Assembly: GCA_963730325.1 (NCBI GenBank) | Contig: CAVSRC010000005.1 | Span: 186,001-250,000 of the forward strand | From: CAVSRC01 sp963730325 | GTDB taxonomy: Bacteria; Pseudomonadota; Alphaproteobacteria; Rhizobiales; Kaistiaceae | Length of the DNA: 64,000 nt | Reading direction: 5' to 3' | In this document: one piece after another, positions 17,194 through 26,482 of the stretch | Layout: every line of letters begins with the position of its first letter | Numbering within the stretch: position 1 is the stretch's first letter | Position numbers and translations under genes: made by a program | Notes under the pieces: generated by a model | The model's input: only the letters and a program-made list of their open reading frames with translations | Databases searched by the model: none | What the model was told of the DNA's origin: nothing

Positions 17194-17891
17194 CCCGGGC
17201 GCTCACCACCATCGGCTTCGATGCCGACGATACGCTCTGGCAGAACGAGCAGTTCTACGGGGCGACCAAGGCGCGCTTCGAGGCGGCGCTCGCCGCCTAT
17301 GCCGGGCCGGACGAGCTCACCGCCGCCCTTCTCGAGACCGAGCGCCGCAACCTCGGCCGCTACGGTTTCGGCATCAAGGGCTTCACCCTGTCGATGATCG
17401 AGACCGCCATTGGGGTAACCGACGGCGCCGTGCCGGCACCGGTCATCGCCGAGATCCTCGAGGCCGGCCGCGACATGCTCTCCCACCCGGTGGAGACCTT
17501 GCCCCATGTGCAGGAGACGCTGGAGGCGCTCGCCGGCACCTACCGGCTGGTGATGATCACCAAGGGCGACCTCTTCGACCAGGAGCGCAAGCTCGCCGAA
17601 TCGAGCCTTGGCGATTTCTTCGAGGCCGTCGAGATCGTTTCCGACAAGGACGTCGGCACCTATGAGCGCGTCTTCGCCCGCCATGGCGATGGGCCCGAGC
17701 ATGCCATGATGGTCGGCAACTCGCTGAAATCCGACGTGGTGCCGGCCATCGCGGCGGGAAGCTGGGGCGTCTACATCCCCCACGGCCAGAACTGGGTCCT
17801 GGAGCATGCCGAGGAGCCCGCGGACTCGCCGCGCTACCGCCGGCTCGACCATCTCGGCGAGCTGACGGCGCTGATTGCCGAGGTCGGCTGA
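17190..17891 (+). CDS. HAD-family hydrolase
   Basis: A 233-residue haloacid dehalogenase-like phosphatase. Motif I appears as TIGFDADDTLW: the first Asp of DxDxT is present as D-A-D-D-T, so the nucleophile and acid/base Asp are kept. Motif II is MITKGD and motif IV is MMVGNSLKSDVVPAIAAG with the Mg-binding Asp. The substrate is unknown; small phosphate esters or nucleotides are typical. It is translationally coupled to gshB, which might suggest a link with glutathione metabolism, but that is speculation. Confidence 0.87.
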   Translation: MTRALTTIGFDADDTLWQNEQFYGATKARFEAALAAYAGPDELTAALLETERRNLGRYGFGIKGFTLSMIETAIGVTDGAVPAPVIAEILEAGRDMLSHPVETLPHVQETLEALAGTYRLVMITKGDLFDQERKLAESSLGDFFEAVEIVSDKDVGTYERVFARHGDGPEHAMMVGNSLKSDVVPAIAAGSWGVYIPHGQNWVLEHAEEPADSPRYRRLDHLGELTALIAEVG

Positions 17892-17989
17892 GAGCGCACT
17901 ACAACTCGTTCACGTAATGTTCTTGACGACCGGTTGTAGCCTCCGTTAAGCTTCGCGCGTTGAGGCGGGGCAAGCGGGCGCAGCGGGGC

Positions 17990-19522
17990 ATGGTCTCTCA
18001 CGTCACCACCGTGGCCTTTCAGGGCATCGAGGCGGTTCCCGTCGATGTCCAGGTGCAGGTCGTCCCCGGCCTGCCGCGCTTCATCATCGTCGGTCTGCCC
18101 GACAAGGCGGTGGCCGAGAGCGGCGAAAGGGTGCGCAGCGCCTTGCACGCCTCCGGCCTGTCGCTGCCGCCCAAGCGCATCATCGTCAATCTCGCTCCGG
18201 CCGATTTGCCCAAGGAGGGCAGCCACTACGACCTGCCCATCGCGCTCGCCCTCATGGCGGCGATCGGCGCGGTGCCGGGCGACCAGCTCGGCGATTTCGT
18301 GGCCCTCGGTGAATTGTCGCTGGATGGCACCATTGCGCCGGTTGCCGGCGTGCTGCCGGCGGCAATCGCCGCCAATGCGCGATCGCGCGGGCTCATCTGC
18401 CCGGCCGCTTCCGGGCCCGAGGCCGCCTGGGCGAGCGGCGACATGGCGATCCTGGCGCCCCGCAGCCTGATTGCCATCGCCAACCATTTTCGCGGCACCC
18501 AGGTCCTGTCGCGGCCGGAGGCCGGCATTGCCGAGGCCGGCGACACGCTGCCCGACCTTGCCGATATCAAGGGCCAGGAGACCGCAAAAAGAGCTTTGGA
18601 AGTCGCTGCCGCCGGCGGCCACAACCTGCTGATGGTCGGTCCGCCCGGCGCCGGCAAGTCCATGCTGGCGAGCCGTCTCCCGTCCATCCTGCCGCCGCTC
18701 TCGCCCGGCGAGCTGCTCGAAGTCTCGATGATTGCCTCGGTGGCAGGAGAAATCGCCAATGGTCGCTTGACCCGCCGCCGCCCCTTCCGTGCGCCGCATC
18801 ATTCCGCCTCCATGGCCGCCATGGTCGGCGGCGGCATGCGCGCCCGCCCCGGCGAGGTGTCGCTTGCCCATCATGGCGTGCTCTTTCTCGACGAGTTTCC
18901 CGAATTCGCGCCCCAGGTGCTCGATTCGCTCCGCCAGCCGCTGGAAAGCGGCGAGAGCGTCATTGCCCGCGCCAATTACCGCGTGAGCTACCCGGCGGTG
19001 ATCCAGCTGGTTGCCGCCATGAATCCCTGCCGCTGCGGCATGGCCGGCGAGCCGGGTCACGTCTGCCGGCGCGGCCCCCGCTGCTTCGAGGACTATCAGG
19101 CGCGCATTTCCGGGCCGCTGCTCGACCGTATCGATCTCAGGATCGACGTTCCCGCCGTCTCCGCCGCCGACCTCATCGTCCCGGCGCCGGCCGAGCCCTC
19201 TGCCGCCGTGGCCGGGCGCGTCGCCCAGGCGCGTGCCGTCCAGCGTCAGCGCTTCGCCGCCCTCGGCCTCGATAATGTGCGCACCAATGCCCAGTGCGCG
19301 CCATCGCTGATCGAGCAGGTGGCCGCGCCCGATGCCGCGGCCAGCGCGCTGCTGCGTCAGGCGGCCGAGGCCATGCGCTTGTCGGCCCGCGGCTATCACC
19401 GTGTGCTCAAGGTCGCCCGCACGCTCGCCGATCTCGATGGCGCCGATTCCGTCGGCCGCATCCATCTGGCCGAGGCGCTCTCCTATCGCGCCGTCGGCGA
19501 GCGGCTGGCCGCCGCAGCCTGA
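17990..19522 (+). CDS. comM: YifB/ComM family Mg-chelatase-like ATPase
   Basis: ComM is a hexameric branch-migration helicase that helps integrate DNA taken up by transformation; the family is often annotated as magnesium chelatase. The 510-residue protein has the Lon-protease-like N-terminal domain (VVPGLPRFIIVGLPDKAVAE), a P-loop MVGPPGAGKSMLA near residue 220, FRAPHHSASMAAMVGG, the Walker B LFLDEFPEF, NPCRCGMAG with a cysteine-rich insertion and a C-terminal four-helix domain. The start is ATG 17990. It stands alone between the HAD gene and the hybrid kinase. No other competence genes are in the window. Confidence 0.93.
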   Translation: MVSHVTTVAFQGIEAVPVDVQVQVVPGLPRFIIVGLPDKAVAESGERVRSALHASGLSLPPKRIIVNLAPADLPKEGSHYDLPIALALMAAIGAVPGDQLGDFVALGELSLDGTIAPVAGVLPAAIAANARSRGLICPAASGPEAAWASGDMAILAPRSLIAIANHFRGTQVLSRPEAGIAEAGDTLPDLADIKGQETAKRALEVAAAGGHNLLMVGPPGAGKSMLASRLPSILPPLSPGELLEVSMIASVAGEIANGRLTRRRPFRAPHHSASMAAMVGGGMRARPGEVSLAHHGVLFLDEFPEFAPQVLDSLRQPLESGESVIARANYRVSYPAVIQLVAAMNPCRCGMAGEPGHVCRRGPRCFEDYQARISGPLLDRIDLRIDVPAVSAADLIVPAPAEPSAAVAGRVAQARAVQRQRFAALGLDNVRTNAQCAPSLIEQVAAPDAAASALLRQAAEAMRLSARGYHRVLKVARTLADLDGADSVGRIHLAEALSYRAVGERLAAAA

Positions 19523-19609
19523 GGGCCGCCGGCGTCAAACATTTCGAAAGCTTGAACGGTCATTCTGGCCGAAATCCCGCTCCGGTGCCCCGCCGGCGCG
19601 CCGTTTCGA

Positions 19610-21601
19610 GTGCCGGAAATGGTCCGACCGCAAGCCGAAAATGCCGCTTCGGAGGCCCGCCTGCCCGAGCGGCTCAAGGCTGCCGACCTGGAGGCATCGC
19701 CCGTCTCCGGCCCGCGCCGTGTTGCCGCCGGCCTCTTCGCCGGAGCCGCCGGCGTCGGCATTCTGCTCGCCGGCGCCATCGCCTGGCTGTCGCCCGCTTC
19801 GGCGCCGTTCATCGGCCCGCTGGTGGTGCTCACCGGCGCCATCGCGCTGTGGGGCGCCAGCCGTGCCGACCACGAGCGTCTTGCCGCCGATCTGACACAT
19901 CTCACGCAAGAGAACCGCCGGCTGGCCGAAACCGTCGAGCAGCTCTCGGACGTTGCCTGGGAGCTGCACGAGAGCGACGAGCGCTATCGCACGCTCACCG
20001 AGGCGCGCCAGCGGGCGGAGGCGGCCAACCAGGCGAAATCGCGCGTTCTGGCCACCGTCAGCCATGAGTTCCGCACGCCGCTCAACGGCATCCTCGGTCT
20101 TGCCGGCCTGCTCATGGAGACGCCGCTGACGCCGGATCAGGAGACCTATGCCCGCGCCGTGCATTCCTCCGGTGCGGCGCTGCTCGCGCTGGTCGACGAC
20201 ATGCTCGATTTCTCGCGCATCGAGGCCGGCCGCCTCGAACTGCGCCCGGCGCCGACCGACATCGAGGCCCTGTTGCAGGAGATCGCCGAACTGCTCGCCG
20301 GCCGCGCCCACGCCAAAGGCATCGACATCGCGGCGGAGGTCGACGCCGCCCTGCCGTCGATCGTCATGGTGGACCCGGCCCGCCTGCGCCAGGTGCTTAT
20401 CAATCTCGTCGGCAACGGGGTGAAGTTCACCGAGACCGGCGGTGTCACCCTCGGCGCCCGCACGAGCGGCCAGCCGGTCGAAGACCGCGTCGCCTTGACC
20501 TTCAGCGTCGCCGATAGCGGCCCCGGAATCGCCCCCGACGACGTGGAACGCCTTTTCGGCGAGTTCGAGCAGAGCGATTCGGCGCTCACCCGCCGCCATG
20601 GCGGCGCCGGGCTGGGGCTCGCCATCTCGCGGCGGATCGTGCGCCAGATGGGCGGCGAGCTGACATTCGCACCGGCTGAGGGCGGCGGCTCGCTTTTCGC
20701 CTTCACGCTCGAGCTTGAGCGCGTCCCCGGCGCCCGGCGCCCGGCCCAGGACGATCCGGGGCTTGCCGGCCGCGCGGTTCTGATCGTGGCCCCGTCCGGT
20801 GCCGAGCCGCCGGTTCTCGCCCATCGCTTGACCGGGGCCGGGGCGGCCGCGCGCCTGGCGGCCACCGCCAACGAGGCCGCCGGCCTGATCGGCGCCGCCA
20901 CCGCCGCCGGTCAGCCCCACGACGCCATCCTGGTCGATGCCCGCGTGACGCCCGATGCCGCCGGCGCGCTTGCCCGTATCCGCGAAGCCGCCGGCCGCCG
21001 CGTTCCGGCCGCGGTCCTTATCGAGCCCGGCCGCCGCGCCGACATCGACCAGCTGCGCGCGGCCGGCTTCGACGCCTATCTCGTCCGCCCCGTGCGGCGC
21101 ACGTCGCTCACGCGCATCGTTGGCGAGGTGATCGCCGGCGACGGCGGCTTCTGCGTCGATCCGAGCGACGCGAGGCCGCCTCAGGCGGCGCCCACGCGCC
21201 GCTCCGGCGCCACGCTCTCCGTGCTTCTGGCGGAAGACAACGAGATCAACGCGCTGCTCGCGCGCGCCGTTCTGGAAGGGCTCGGCCACGAGGTCACCGA
21301 GGTGCGCGACGGCATGGCCGCGGTTGCGGCGGCGACCGGACGGCGAGGGGGCTACGACGCCATCCTCATGGACCTGCACATGCCGGGCCTCGACGGCCTT
21401 GCCGCGGTGCGCGCCATCCGCGATCACGAGCGCGCCGAAGGCCTGGCCGCCGCTGCCATTCTGGCGGTGACCGCCGACGTCCTGGCCGAGACGCGCGCTG
21501 AAGCGCGCGCCGCCGGCATCGATGCCGTTGTGGAAAAACCGATGACCCCGGATGCGCTCCGCCGCGCCTTGGCCGATGTGATCGCCCGCGACGCAGCCTG
21601 A
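19610..21601 (+). CDS. Hybrid sensor histidine kinase with two receiver domains, one degenerate
   Basis: A 663-residue membrane histidine kinase. Two close hydrophobic segments at about residues 40-85 anchor it with almost no periplasmic loop. Then come a short coiled coil, the dimerisation domain with phospho-His 152 (SHEFRTPLNGILGLAG), and the ATPase domain with N box (NLVGNGVKFTE), DSGPGIA and GGAGLGLAIS. A first receiver-like domain (about 385-510) lacks a clear acidic pocket; the second has AEDNEINALLARAVLEGLGH and the phospho-acceptor Asp 588 (LMDLHMPG). No separate input domain is seen. The start is GTG 19610 or ATG 19619. No cognate regulator lies nearby; partner and signal are unknown. 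Confidence 0.88.
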   Translation: MPEMVRPQAENAASEARLPERLKAADLEASPVSGPRRVAAGLFAGAAGVGILLAGAIAWLSPASAPFIGPLVVLTGAIALWGASRADHERLAADLTHLTQENRRLAETVEQLSDVAWELHESDERYRTLTEARQRAEAANQAKSRVLATVSHEFRTPLNGILGLAGLLMETPLTPDQETYARAVHSSGAALLALVDDMLDFSRIEAGRLELRPAPTDIEALLQEIAELLAGRAHAKGIDIAAEVDAALPSIVMVDPARLRQVLINLVGNGVKFTETGGVTLGARTSGQPVEDRVALTFSVADSGPGIAPDDVERLFGEFEQSDSALTRRHGGAGLGLAISRRIVRQMGGELTFAPAEGGGSLFAFTLELERVPGARRPAQDDPGLAGRAVLIVAPSGAEPPVLAHRLTGAGAAARLAATANEAAGLIGAATAAGQPHDAILVDARVTPDAAGALARIREAAGRRVPAAVLIEPGRRADIDQLRAAGFDAYLVRPVRRTSLTRIVGEVIAGDGGFCVDPSDARPPQAAPTRRSGATLSVLLAEDNEINALLARAVLEGLGHEVTEVRDGMAAVAAATGRRGGYDAILMDLHMPGLDGLAAVRAIRDHERAEGLAAAAILAVTADVLAETRAEARAAGIDAVVEKPMTPDALRRALADVIARDAA

Positions 21602-21602
21602 G

Positions 21603-21646
21603 GCAATTCCAGGAAAAGTGGACACCACTTTTCCGTCCGCAATTGC
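21603..21646. repeat. REP-like palindromic element
   Basis: A 44-bp imperfect palindrome between the convergent kinase and grpE genes. The inner stem is GGAAAAGTGG / CCACTTTTCC around a 3-nt ACA loop (21612-21634), and the outer arms GCAATT / AATTGC (21603-21608 and 21641-21646) also pair. It resembles the short palindromic repeats scattered between genes in rhizobial genomes. It may stabilise mRNA or stop transcription from both sides; no T-tract is present. Only one copy was noticed in this window. Confidence 0.75.
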
Positions 21647-21690
21647 GCCAAGCCAGGAATTCGAGCGGATCGGCGGTTCCGCGAGAGCGC

Positions 21691-22389
21691 CTATTCGCCG
21701 CCGCTTTCGCCGGCGGCTTCCGCCGCCGCTTCGGCTGCCTGCGGCTCGGCCTCGGCCTCCGGCGGTGTCGCCACAGGCTGCGGCTTCGCCTTCTTGACCA
21801 CCGAGACCATCGCCGGCCTGAGCACGCGCTCGCCGATGGCGTAGCCGGCCTGGATCTCCTCGGCGACCATGCCCGGCAGGGCGCCGGGCACCTCGACCTC
21901 GAACATCGCCTGATGGAAGGAAGGGTCGAATTTCAGCCCCTTGGTCTCGACGCGCTTGACGCCGAACTTGGCGAGCGATTGCTCCAGCCCGCGCTCGGTC
22001 ATCTCGACGCCCTCGATCAGCGCATCCAGCGCCTTGTCGCCGCTGCCGCGGCTCTCCTTGGGCACCGCCTCGATGGCGCGGCGCAGATTGTCACCAACGG
22101 TCAGCACGTCGCGGGCGAAGGAGGCGACGGCATATTGGCGTGCGTCGGTGAGCTCGCGCTCGGTGCGCTTGCGCAGATTCTCCATCTCCGCCAGCGTTCG
22201 GAGAAGCTTGTCCTTCATGTCCGCCACCTCGGCCTTCAGCGCCGCCGGGTCGTCGGCCGCCGCCGTTGCGGCGGGGTCGACAGGGGCAGCGGCGGCAGCA
22301 GGGGCGGTATCGTTGGCCGCCGCCGGAGCTTCGGCCTCTGGCCCGTCAGGCTGCTTTTCGGGCGTGGTCGGGGTTTCGTCGGCCATCAT
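21691..22389 (-). CDS. grpE: Nucleotide exchange factor GrpE
   Basis: GrpE releases ADP from DnaK. The 232-residue protein has an acidic Ala/Pro-rich N-terminus, a long helix (KDKLLRTLAEMENLRKRTER), then FARDVLTVGDNLRRA and the C-terminal beta domain (DPSFHQAMFEV, AGYAIGERVLRPAMVSV). Its acidic, Ala-rich tail is longer than usual. Several adjacent ATGs (22398, 22389, 22386) could start it; I chose 22389. It is separated both from hrcA (11 kb) and dnaK (23 kb). A weak RpoH-like CTTG lies upstream, but the -10 match is poor. Confidence 0.94.
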   Translation of the reverse strand: MMADETPTTPEKQPDGPEAEAPAAANDTAPAAAAAPVDPAATAAADDPAALKAEVADMKDKLLRTLAEMENLRKRTERELTDARQYAVASFARDVLTVGDNLRRAIEAVPKESRGSGDKALDALIEGVEMTERGLEQSLAKFGVKRVETKGLKFDPSFHQAMFEVEVPGALPGMVAEEIQAGYAIGERVLRPAMVSVVKKAKPQPVATPPEAEAEPQAAEAAAEAAGESGGE

Positions 22390-22480
22390 CCGTTCCATGG
22401 AATCGGTATTTCGGTTCGGGTTTCGGCCCCGTATGTCATGTCCCGCGCCGCAAAAATCAAGCGCCAAGCCGGCGCCGGCT

Positions 22481-23435
22481 TCAGATGCGCCTGAGCGCAA
22501 CCTCTTCTATGGCGTGGTTGGGGCCTTTGGTGAGGATGAGGTCCGCCCGCGGCCGCGTCGGCAGGATGTTTTCGAACAGGTTGACCAGGTTGATTCGCGT
22601 CCACAGGTTGAGCGCCATCTCCTCGGCTTGCGCGTCGGAGAGCGAGGCATAGCGGTGGAAATAGGATTTCGGGTCCTGGAATGCCGTTCCGCGCAGGCTG
22701 ATGAAGCGTTCCACATACCAGCGCCGCACGGCCGCCTCGTCGGCGTCGAGATAGACCGAGAAATCGAAGAAGTCCGAGACGAAGGGCACCACCCGCCCGT
22801 CGCGCGGCAGACGCGAGGTCTGCAACACGTTGAGCCCTTCGAGGATGACGATGTCCGGCCGGTCGATCGAGATCATCTCGCCGGGCACGATGTCGTAGGA
22901 GAGGTGGGAATAGACCGGCGCGGTGACGTGCCCCTTGCCGGCCTTGATGTCGCGCAGGAAGGCGAGCAGCGAGGCCAGGTCGTAGCTCTCCGGAAAGCCC
23001 TTGCGCTCCATCAGCCCCTCGCGCATCAGCTCGGCATTGGGCAGCAGGAAGCCGTCGGTGGTGACGAGGTCGACCTTGGGCGTGTTCGGCCAGCGCTGGA
23101 GCAGCGCCTTGAGCACGCGCGCCGTGGTCGATTTGCCCACCGCCACCGATCCGGCGATGGCGATGATGAACGGCGTCACCCCTTCGGTGGTGCCGAGGAA
23201 GGTGCGGGTCGCCCGGTGCAGCCCCTGCGCGGCGCCGACATAGAGGCTGAGCAGGCGCGACAGCGGCAGATAGATCTCGACCACGTCGTTGAGCGAGATC
23301 GGGTCGTTGAGGCTGCGCAGCCGCGTCAGGTCGCTGGCGTCGAGCGTCATCGGCGTGTCGGCGCGCAGCTTCGCCCATTCCGCCCGGCTGAACAGCCGGT
23401 GCGGCGACAGGTCGTGGTGGGGCGGCCAGGTCCAT
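22481..23435 (-). CDS. coaA: Type I pantothenate kinase, probable frameshift near the start
   Basis: CoaA phosphorylates pantothenate, the first and regulated step of CoA synthesis. The body reads IPFII-type IIAIAGSVAVGKSTTARVL (P-loop), LVTTDGFLLPN, YDIVPGE, and DIVILEGLNVLQ, all family motifs. In the main frame the first ATG is at 23350, but conserved CoaA sequence (LSPHRLFSRAEWAKLRAD) extends upstream in the same frame to a stop with no start codon. An ATG at 23435 overlapping the hisE stop (TGATG) reads MDLAA and joins this sequence if one base is removed from the GGGG run at 23419-23422, giving 317 residues, normal for the family. The break is likely a sequencing insertion. Confidence 0.9.
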
Positions 23436-23767
23436 CACCCCTGCTTCTTTCCGCGCGCCGCCTTTTCGGCAAGCCCGCTCTGGGCGGTGCGGCTGTCGAG
23501 CTCGGCCATCACGTCGGACAGCGCGACGCCGCCGGCGTGCAGCATGACCATGAGGTGGTAGAGCACGTCGGCCGCTTCCGCCGTCAGCGCCCGCTTGTCG
23601 CCGCTCACCGCGGCCAGCGCCGCCTCGACCGCCTCCTCGCCGAATTTCTTGGCCGTCTGCTGGACGCCCCTGGAAAGCAGCCTGGCCGTATAGGAGGACT
23701 GCGGATCGGCCGCCTGCGCCCGCTCTGCGATGATCGCGGCGAGATCGGCGAGAGTGAAATCGCTCAT
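23435..23767 (-). CDS. hisE: Phosphoribosyl-ATP pyrophosphatase
   Basis: HisE hydrolyses phosphoribosyl-ATP to phosphoribosyl-AMP, the second step of histidine synthesis. The 110-residue protein has SYTARLLSRGVQQTAKKFGEE, EAADVLYHLMVML with metal-binding acidic residues. It is intact. It follows hisF by 13 bp and its stop overlaps the coaA start, the standard rhizobial hisF-hisE-coaA order. Confidence 0.95.
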   Translation of the reverse strand: MSDFTLADLAAIIAERAQAADPQSSYTARLLSRGVQQTAKKFGEEAVEAALAAVSGDKRALTAEAADVLYHLMVMLHAGGVALSDVMAELDSRTAQSGLAEKAARGKKQG

Positions 23768-23780
23768 CCTTGTGGTCCCC

Positions 23781-24561
23781 TCAGCCGTCGAGACGTACCG
23801 GCACGCCGAAGGCCGCCATGTGCTCTTTCGCCTGGCGGATGGTGAAGGTGCCGAAGTGGAAGATTGAGGCGGCGAGCACCGCCGAAGCGTGGCCTTCGGT
23901 CACGCCCTCGACCAGATGGTCGAGCGTGCCGACACCGCCGGAGGCGACCACCGGCACGCTGACCGCATCGGCGATGGCGCGGGTCAGCGCCAGGTCGAAG
24001 CCGTCCTTGGTGCCGTCGCGGTCCATCGAGGTGAGCAGGATTTCGCCGGCGCCGAGGCTCGGCCACTTCCTCGGCATAGGCGACCGCGTCGATGCCGGTC
24101 GGGTTGCGCCCGCCATGGGTGAACACCTCGAAGCGCGGCTGGTCGCCCGGCCGGCTGACGCGCTTGGCGTCGATGGCGACGACGATCGCCTGCGCCCCGA
24201 ACTTCTCGCTGGCCTCGGCCACGACGCGCCGGTCGTACACCGCCGCGGTGTTGATCGACACCTTGTCGGCGCCGGCCAGCATCAGCGCGCGCACGTCCTC
24301 GACGGTGCGTACACCGCCGCCGACCGTCACCGGCATGAAGCACTGCTCCGCCGTGCGCGCCACCACGTCGAGCAGGATGGCGCGCTCCTCGTGGCTGGCG
24401 GTGATGTCGAGGAAGCAGAGCTCGTCGGCGCCGGCCGCGTCATAGGCGCGCGCCGCCTCCACCGGGTCGCCGGCGTCGGTCAGGTCGACGAAGCGCACGC
24501 CCTTGACGACGCGGCCGTCCTTGACGTCGAGGCAGGGAATGACGCGGGTCTTGAGGGTCAT
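23781..24561 (-). CDS. hisF: Imidazole glycerol phosphate synthase, cyclase subunit, frameshifted
   Basis: HisF, with HisH, converts PRFAR and ammonia to imidazole glycerol phosphate and AICAR. The N-terminal two thirds reads TRVIPCLDVKDGRVVKGVRF, with the catalytic first Asp, and VGGGVRTVEDVR. The C-terminal third, in another frame, reads LGAGEILLTSMDRDGTKDGFD (second catalytic Asp) and VVASGGVGTLDHLVEG. One extra base in the GG at 24056-24057 separates them; without it the protein is 259 residues, the family length. The ATG overlaps the hisA stop. Broken as given; probably a sequencing error, as hisA and hisH nearby show the same kind of break. Confidence 0.92.
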
Positions 24562-25296
24562 GCCGCCTCCCGCTCGGCGATCAACGCGAGCGCCGCCTTG
24601 GGGTCGAGCCGGCCGTCATAGAGGGCGCGGCCGGCAATGGCGCCTTCCAGAATCGCGCAATCGGGCTCGAGCAGCCGTTCGATGTCGGCAAGCGATGCCA
24701 GGCCACCGGAGGCGATGACCGGGATCTTGACGGCGTTGGCGAGCTTCAGCGTCGCCGCGATGTTCAAGCCCTTGAGCAGCCCGTCGCGCTCGATGTCGGT
24801 GTAGATGATCGCCGCCACGCCGGCGTCCTCGAAGCGGCGGGCAAGCGCCGTGGCGTCCATCTCGGTCGTCTCCGCCCAGCCGGAGACCGCCACCCGGCCG
24901 CCGCGCGCATCGATGCCGACGGCAACACGGCCCGGAAAGGCGCGCGCCGCTTCCTTGACCAGATCGGGGTCGTTGACCGCCACCGTGCCGAGGATGACGC
25001 GGGCGATGCCGCGTTCGAGCCAGCCCGCGATTCGCCGCCATGTCGCGGATGCCGCCGCCGAGTTGCACCGGCGCCGTGGTCGCCGCAAGGATCGCGTCCA
25101 CCGCCGCGCCGTTCACCGAGCGGCCGGCGAAGGCGCCGTTGAGGTCGACCACGTGCAGCCGCTGGAAGCCGGCCTCGGCGAAGGCGCGCGCCTGCGCGCC
25201 GGGATCGCGGTTGAAGGTGGTCGCCCGGGCCATGTCGCCCTGCACGAGGCGCACGCAGGCGCCGTCCTTGAGGTCGATGGCGGGAAAGAGGATCAC
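24558..25296 (-). CDS. hisA: ProFAR isomerase, frameshifted
   Basis: HisA isomerises ProFAR to PRFAR. The N-terminal part, from GTG 25296, reads ILFPAIDLKDGACVRLVQGD and VQLGGGIRDMAA; the C-terminal part, in another frame, reads IAGWLERGIARVILGTVAV, then YTDIERDGLLKGLN and VIASGGLASLADI. One extra base at 25031-25032 (within GATTCGC) separates the halves; removing it gives about 245 residues with no gap in conserved sequence. The start overlaps the hisH stop. As with hisF, a sequencing insertion is the simplest explanation. Confidence 0.92.
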
Positions 25297-25944
25297 GGCG
25301 CCCACTCCAGGAAGTTGGCGATCAGCTTGAGCCCGAGCCTCTGGCTCTTCTCCGGATGGAACTGGGTGCCGGCGATCGTGCCGCGCGCCACGATCGCCGT
25401 CACCGGCCCGCCATAGTCGGCGACCGCGGCCACGTCGTCCTCGCGTGTCGCCACCAGATGGAAGCCGTGCAGGAAATAGGCGTGCCAGCCCTCGGGCCCG
25501 AGCGCGATGCCGTCGAACAAAGCGTGGCGGTTCATCGCCGTCAGCGTGTTCCAGCCCATATGCGGCACCTTCAGCGCCGGGTCGTCCGGTTGGATGGCGG
25601 TAACCTCGCCGGGAATGCGATCGAGGCCGGGGGTCACCGCATGCTCGACGCCGCGGGTGGCGAGCAGCTGCATGCCGACGCAGATGCCGAGAAACGGCCG
25701 GCCGCGCTCGTCGATCGTCTCGTCGATCGCCTCGATCATGCCGGGGATCTGCGTCGAGATTGCGCTTGCAGTCGGCAAAGGCGCCGTCGCCCGGCAGCAC
25801 CACGCGGTCGGCGCGGGCGACGATCTCGGGATCGGCGGTGATGACGACGTCCTCATGCAGGCCCGCTGCGGCGATGGCGTGCTGGAACGCCTTTTCGGCC
25901 GAGCGCAGATTGCCGGCGCCGTAATCGATGATGGCGACGCTCAT
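25293..25944 (-). CDS. hisH: Imidazole glycerol phosphate synthase, glutaminase subunit, frameshifted
   Basis: HisH hydrolyses glutamine and channels ammonia to HisF. The N-terminus, from ATG 25944, reads VAIIDYGAGNLRSAEKAF and VVLPGDGAFADC; after a break come IPGMIEAIDE, PFLGICVGMQLLA with the catalytic Cys, HMGWNTL, and the His/Glu dyad GTQFHPEKSQ. The halves join when one base at about 25749 is removed, giving 216 residues. The ATG overlaps the restored DUF2628 stop (ATGA). Third his gene in 1.7 kb with one extra base. Confidence 0.92.
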
Positions 25945-26467
25945 GGCGCGCCTCCCGGCGCCGGGAACAGGCCGATCACCTCGCCGCTCTCGGCAACGGC
26001 CCTGGCGGGCTGGGGCGTCGGGGTCTCCGGCCGGGCCGGCGCAGGCTCCGCGCCGGCCGGCGGCGCGCTCGCTGCCGGCGCCGGGGCAGGGGCGGGGGCT
26101 GCCACTGGCCGAAGAAGCGCAGCTCGGCCTCCGCCCGCCGGCCCTCGGCCACGCCGACGAAATCGTAGCCGCGAGCGGCGAGCTTCCAGCGCCTCAGCCC
26201 ATTGGCCTCCAGCGCGAAGAGCAGGTGCATCAGGATCAGCGTCACCCAGGGCAGCGGGCCGCCGACCCTGGCGCCGATGATGCTGATGGCGAGGCTCGCC
26301 GCCAGATAGAGCACGAAGACCAGCCACATGCGCCGGAAGAGCAGCCACAGCTCCGGTATGAACAGCGCCGGCCAGCAGAAGCCGTCCTTGACGAAGACGA
26401 AGCGCACCGGGTCCGGCGCGGCTTCGCCGGGCTTCGGGGGCGGTGCGAAGACGGTGTAGAGCGGCAT
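25941..26467 (-). CDS. DUF2628 membrane protein, frameshifted
   Basis: Small membrane protein that lies between hisB and hisH in rhizobia. From ATG 26467 it reads MPLYTVFAPPPKPGE, then two hydrophobic segments (LFIPELWLLFRRMWLVFVLY and a second one) and YDFVGVAEGRRAEAELRFF, typical of DUF2628. In the given frame the tail turns into an arginine-rich run; one missing base at about 26102 restores an Ala/Pro-rich tail ending VIGLFPAPGGAP, whose stop overlaps hisH by ATGA. That overlap supports the restored frame. Function unknown. Confidence 0.84.
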
Positions 26468-26482
26468 CTTCCTGCTCGGCCT

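Noticed and set aside
17834..19465. Long minus-strand frame opposite comM
   Set aside because: No family motif; a shadow of comM codon bias.
23770..24621. Plus-strand frame over hisF as an alternative gene
   Set aside because: Restored hisF has complete family motifs on the minus strand; the plus-strand frame has none.
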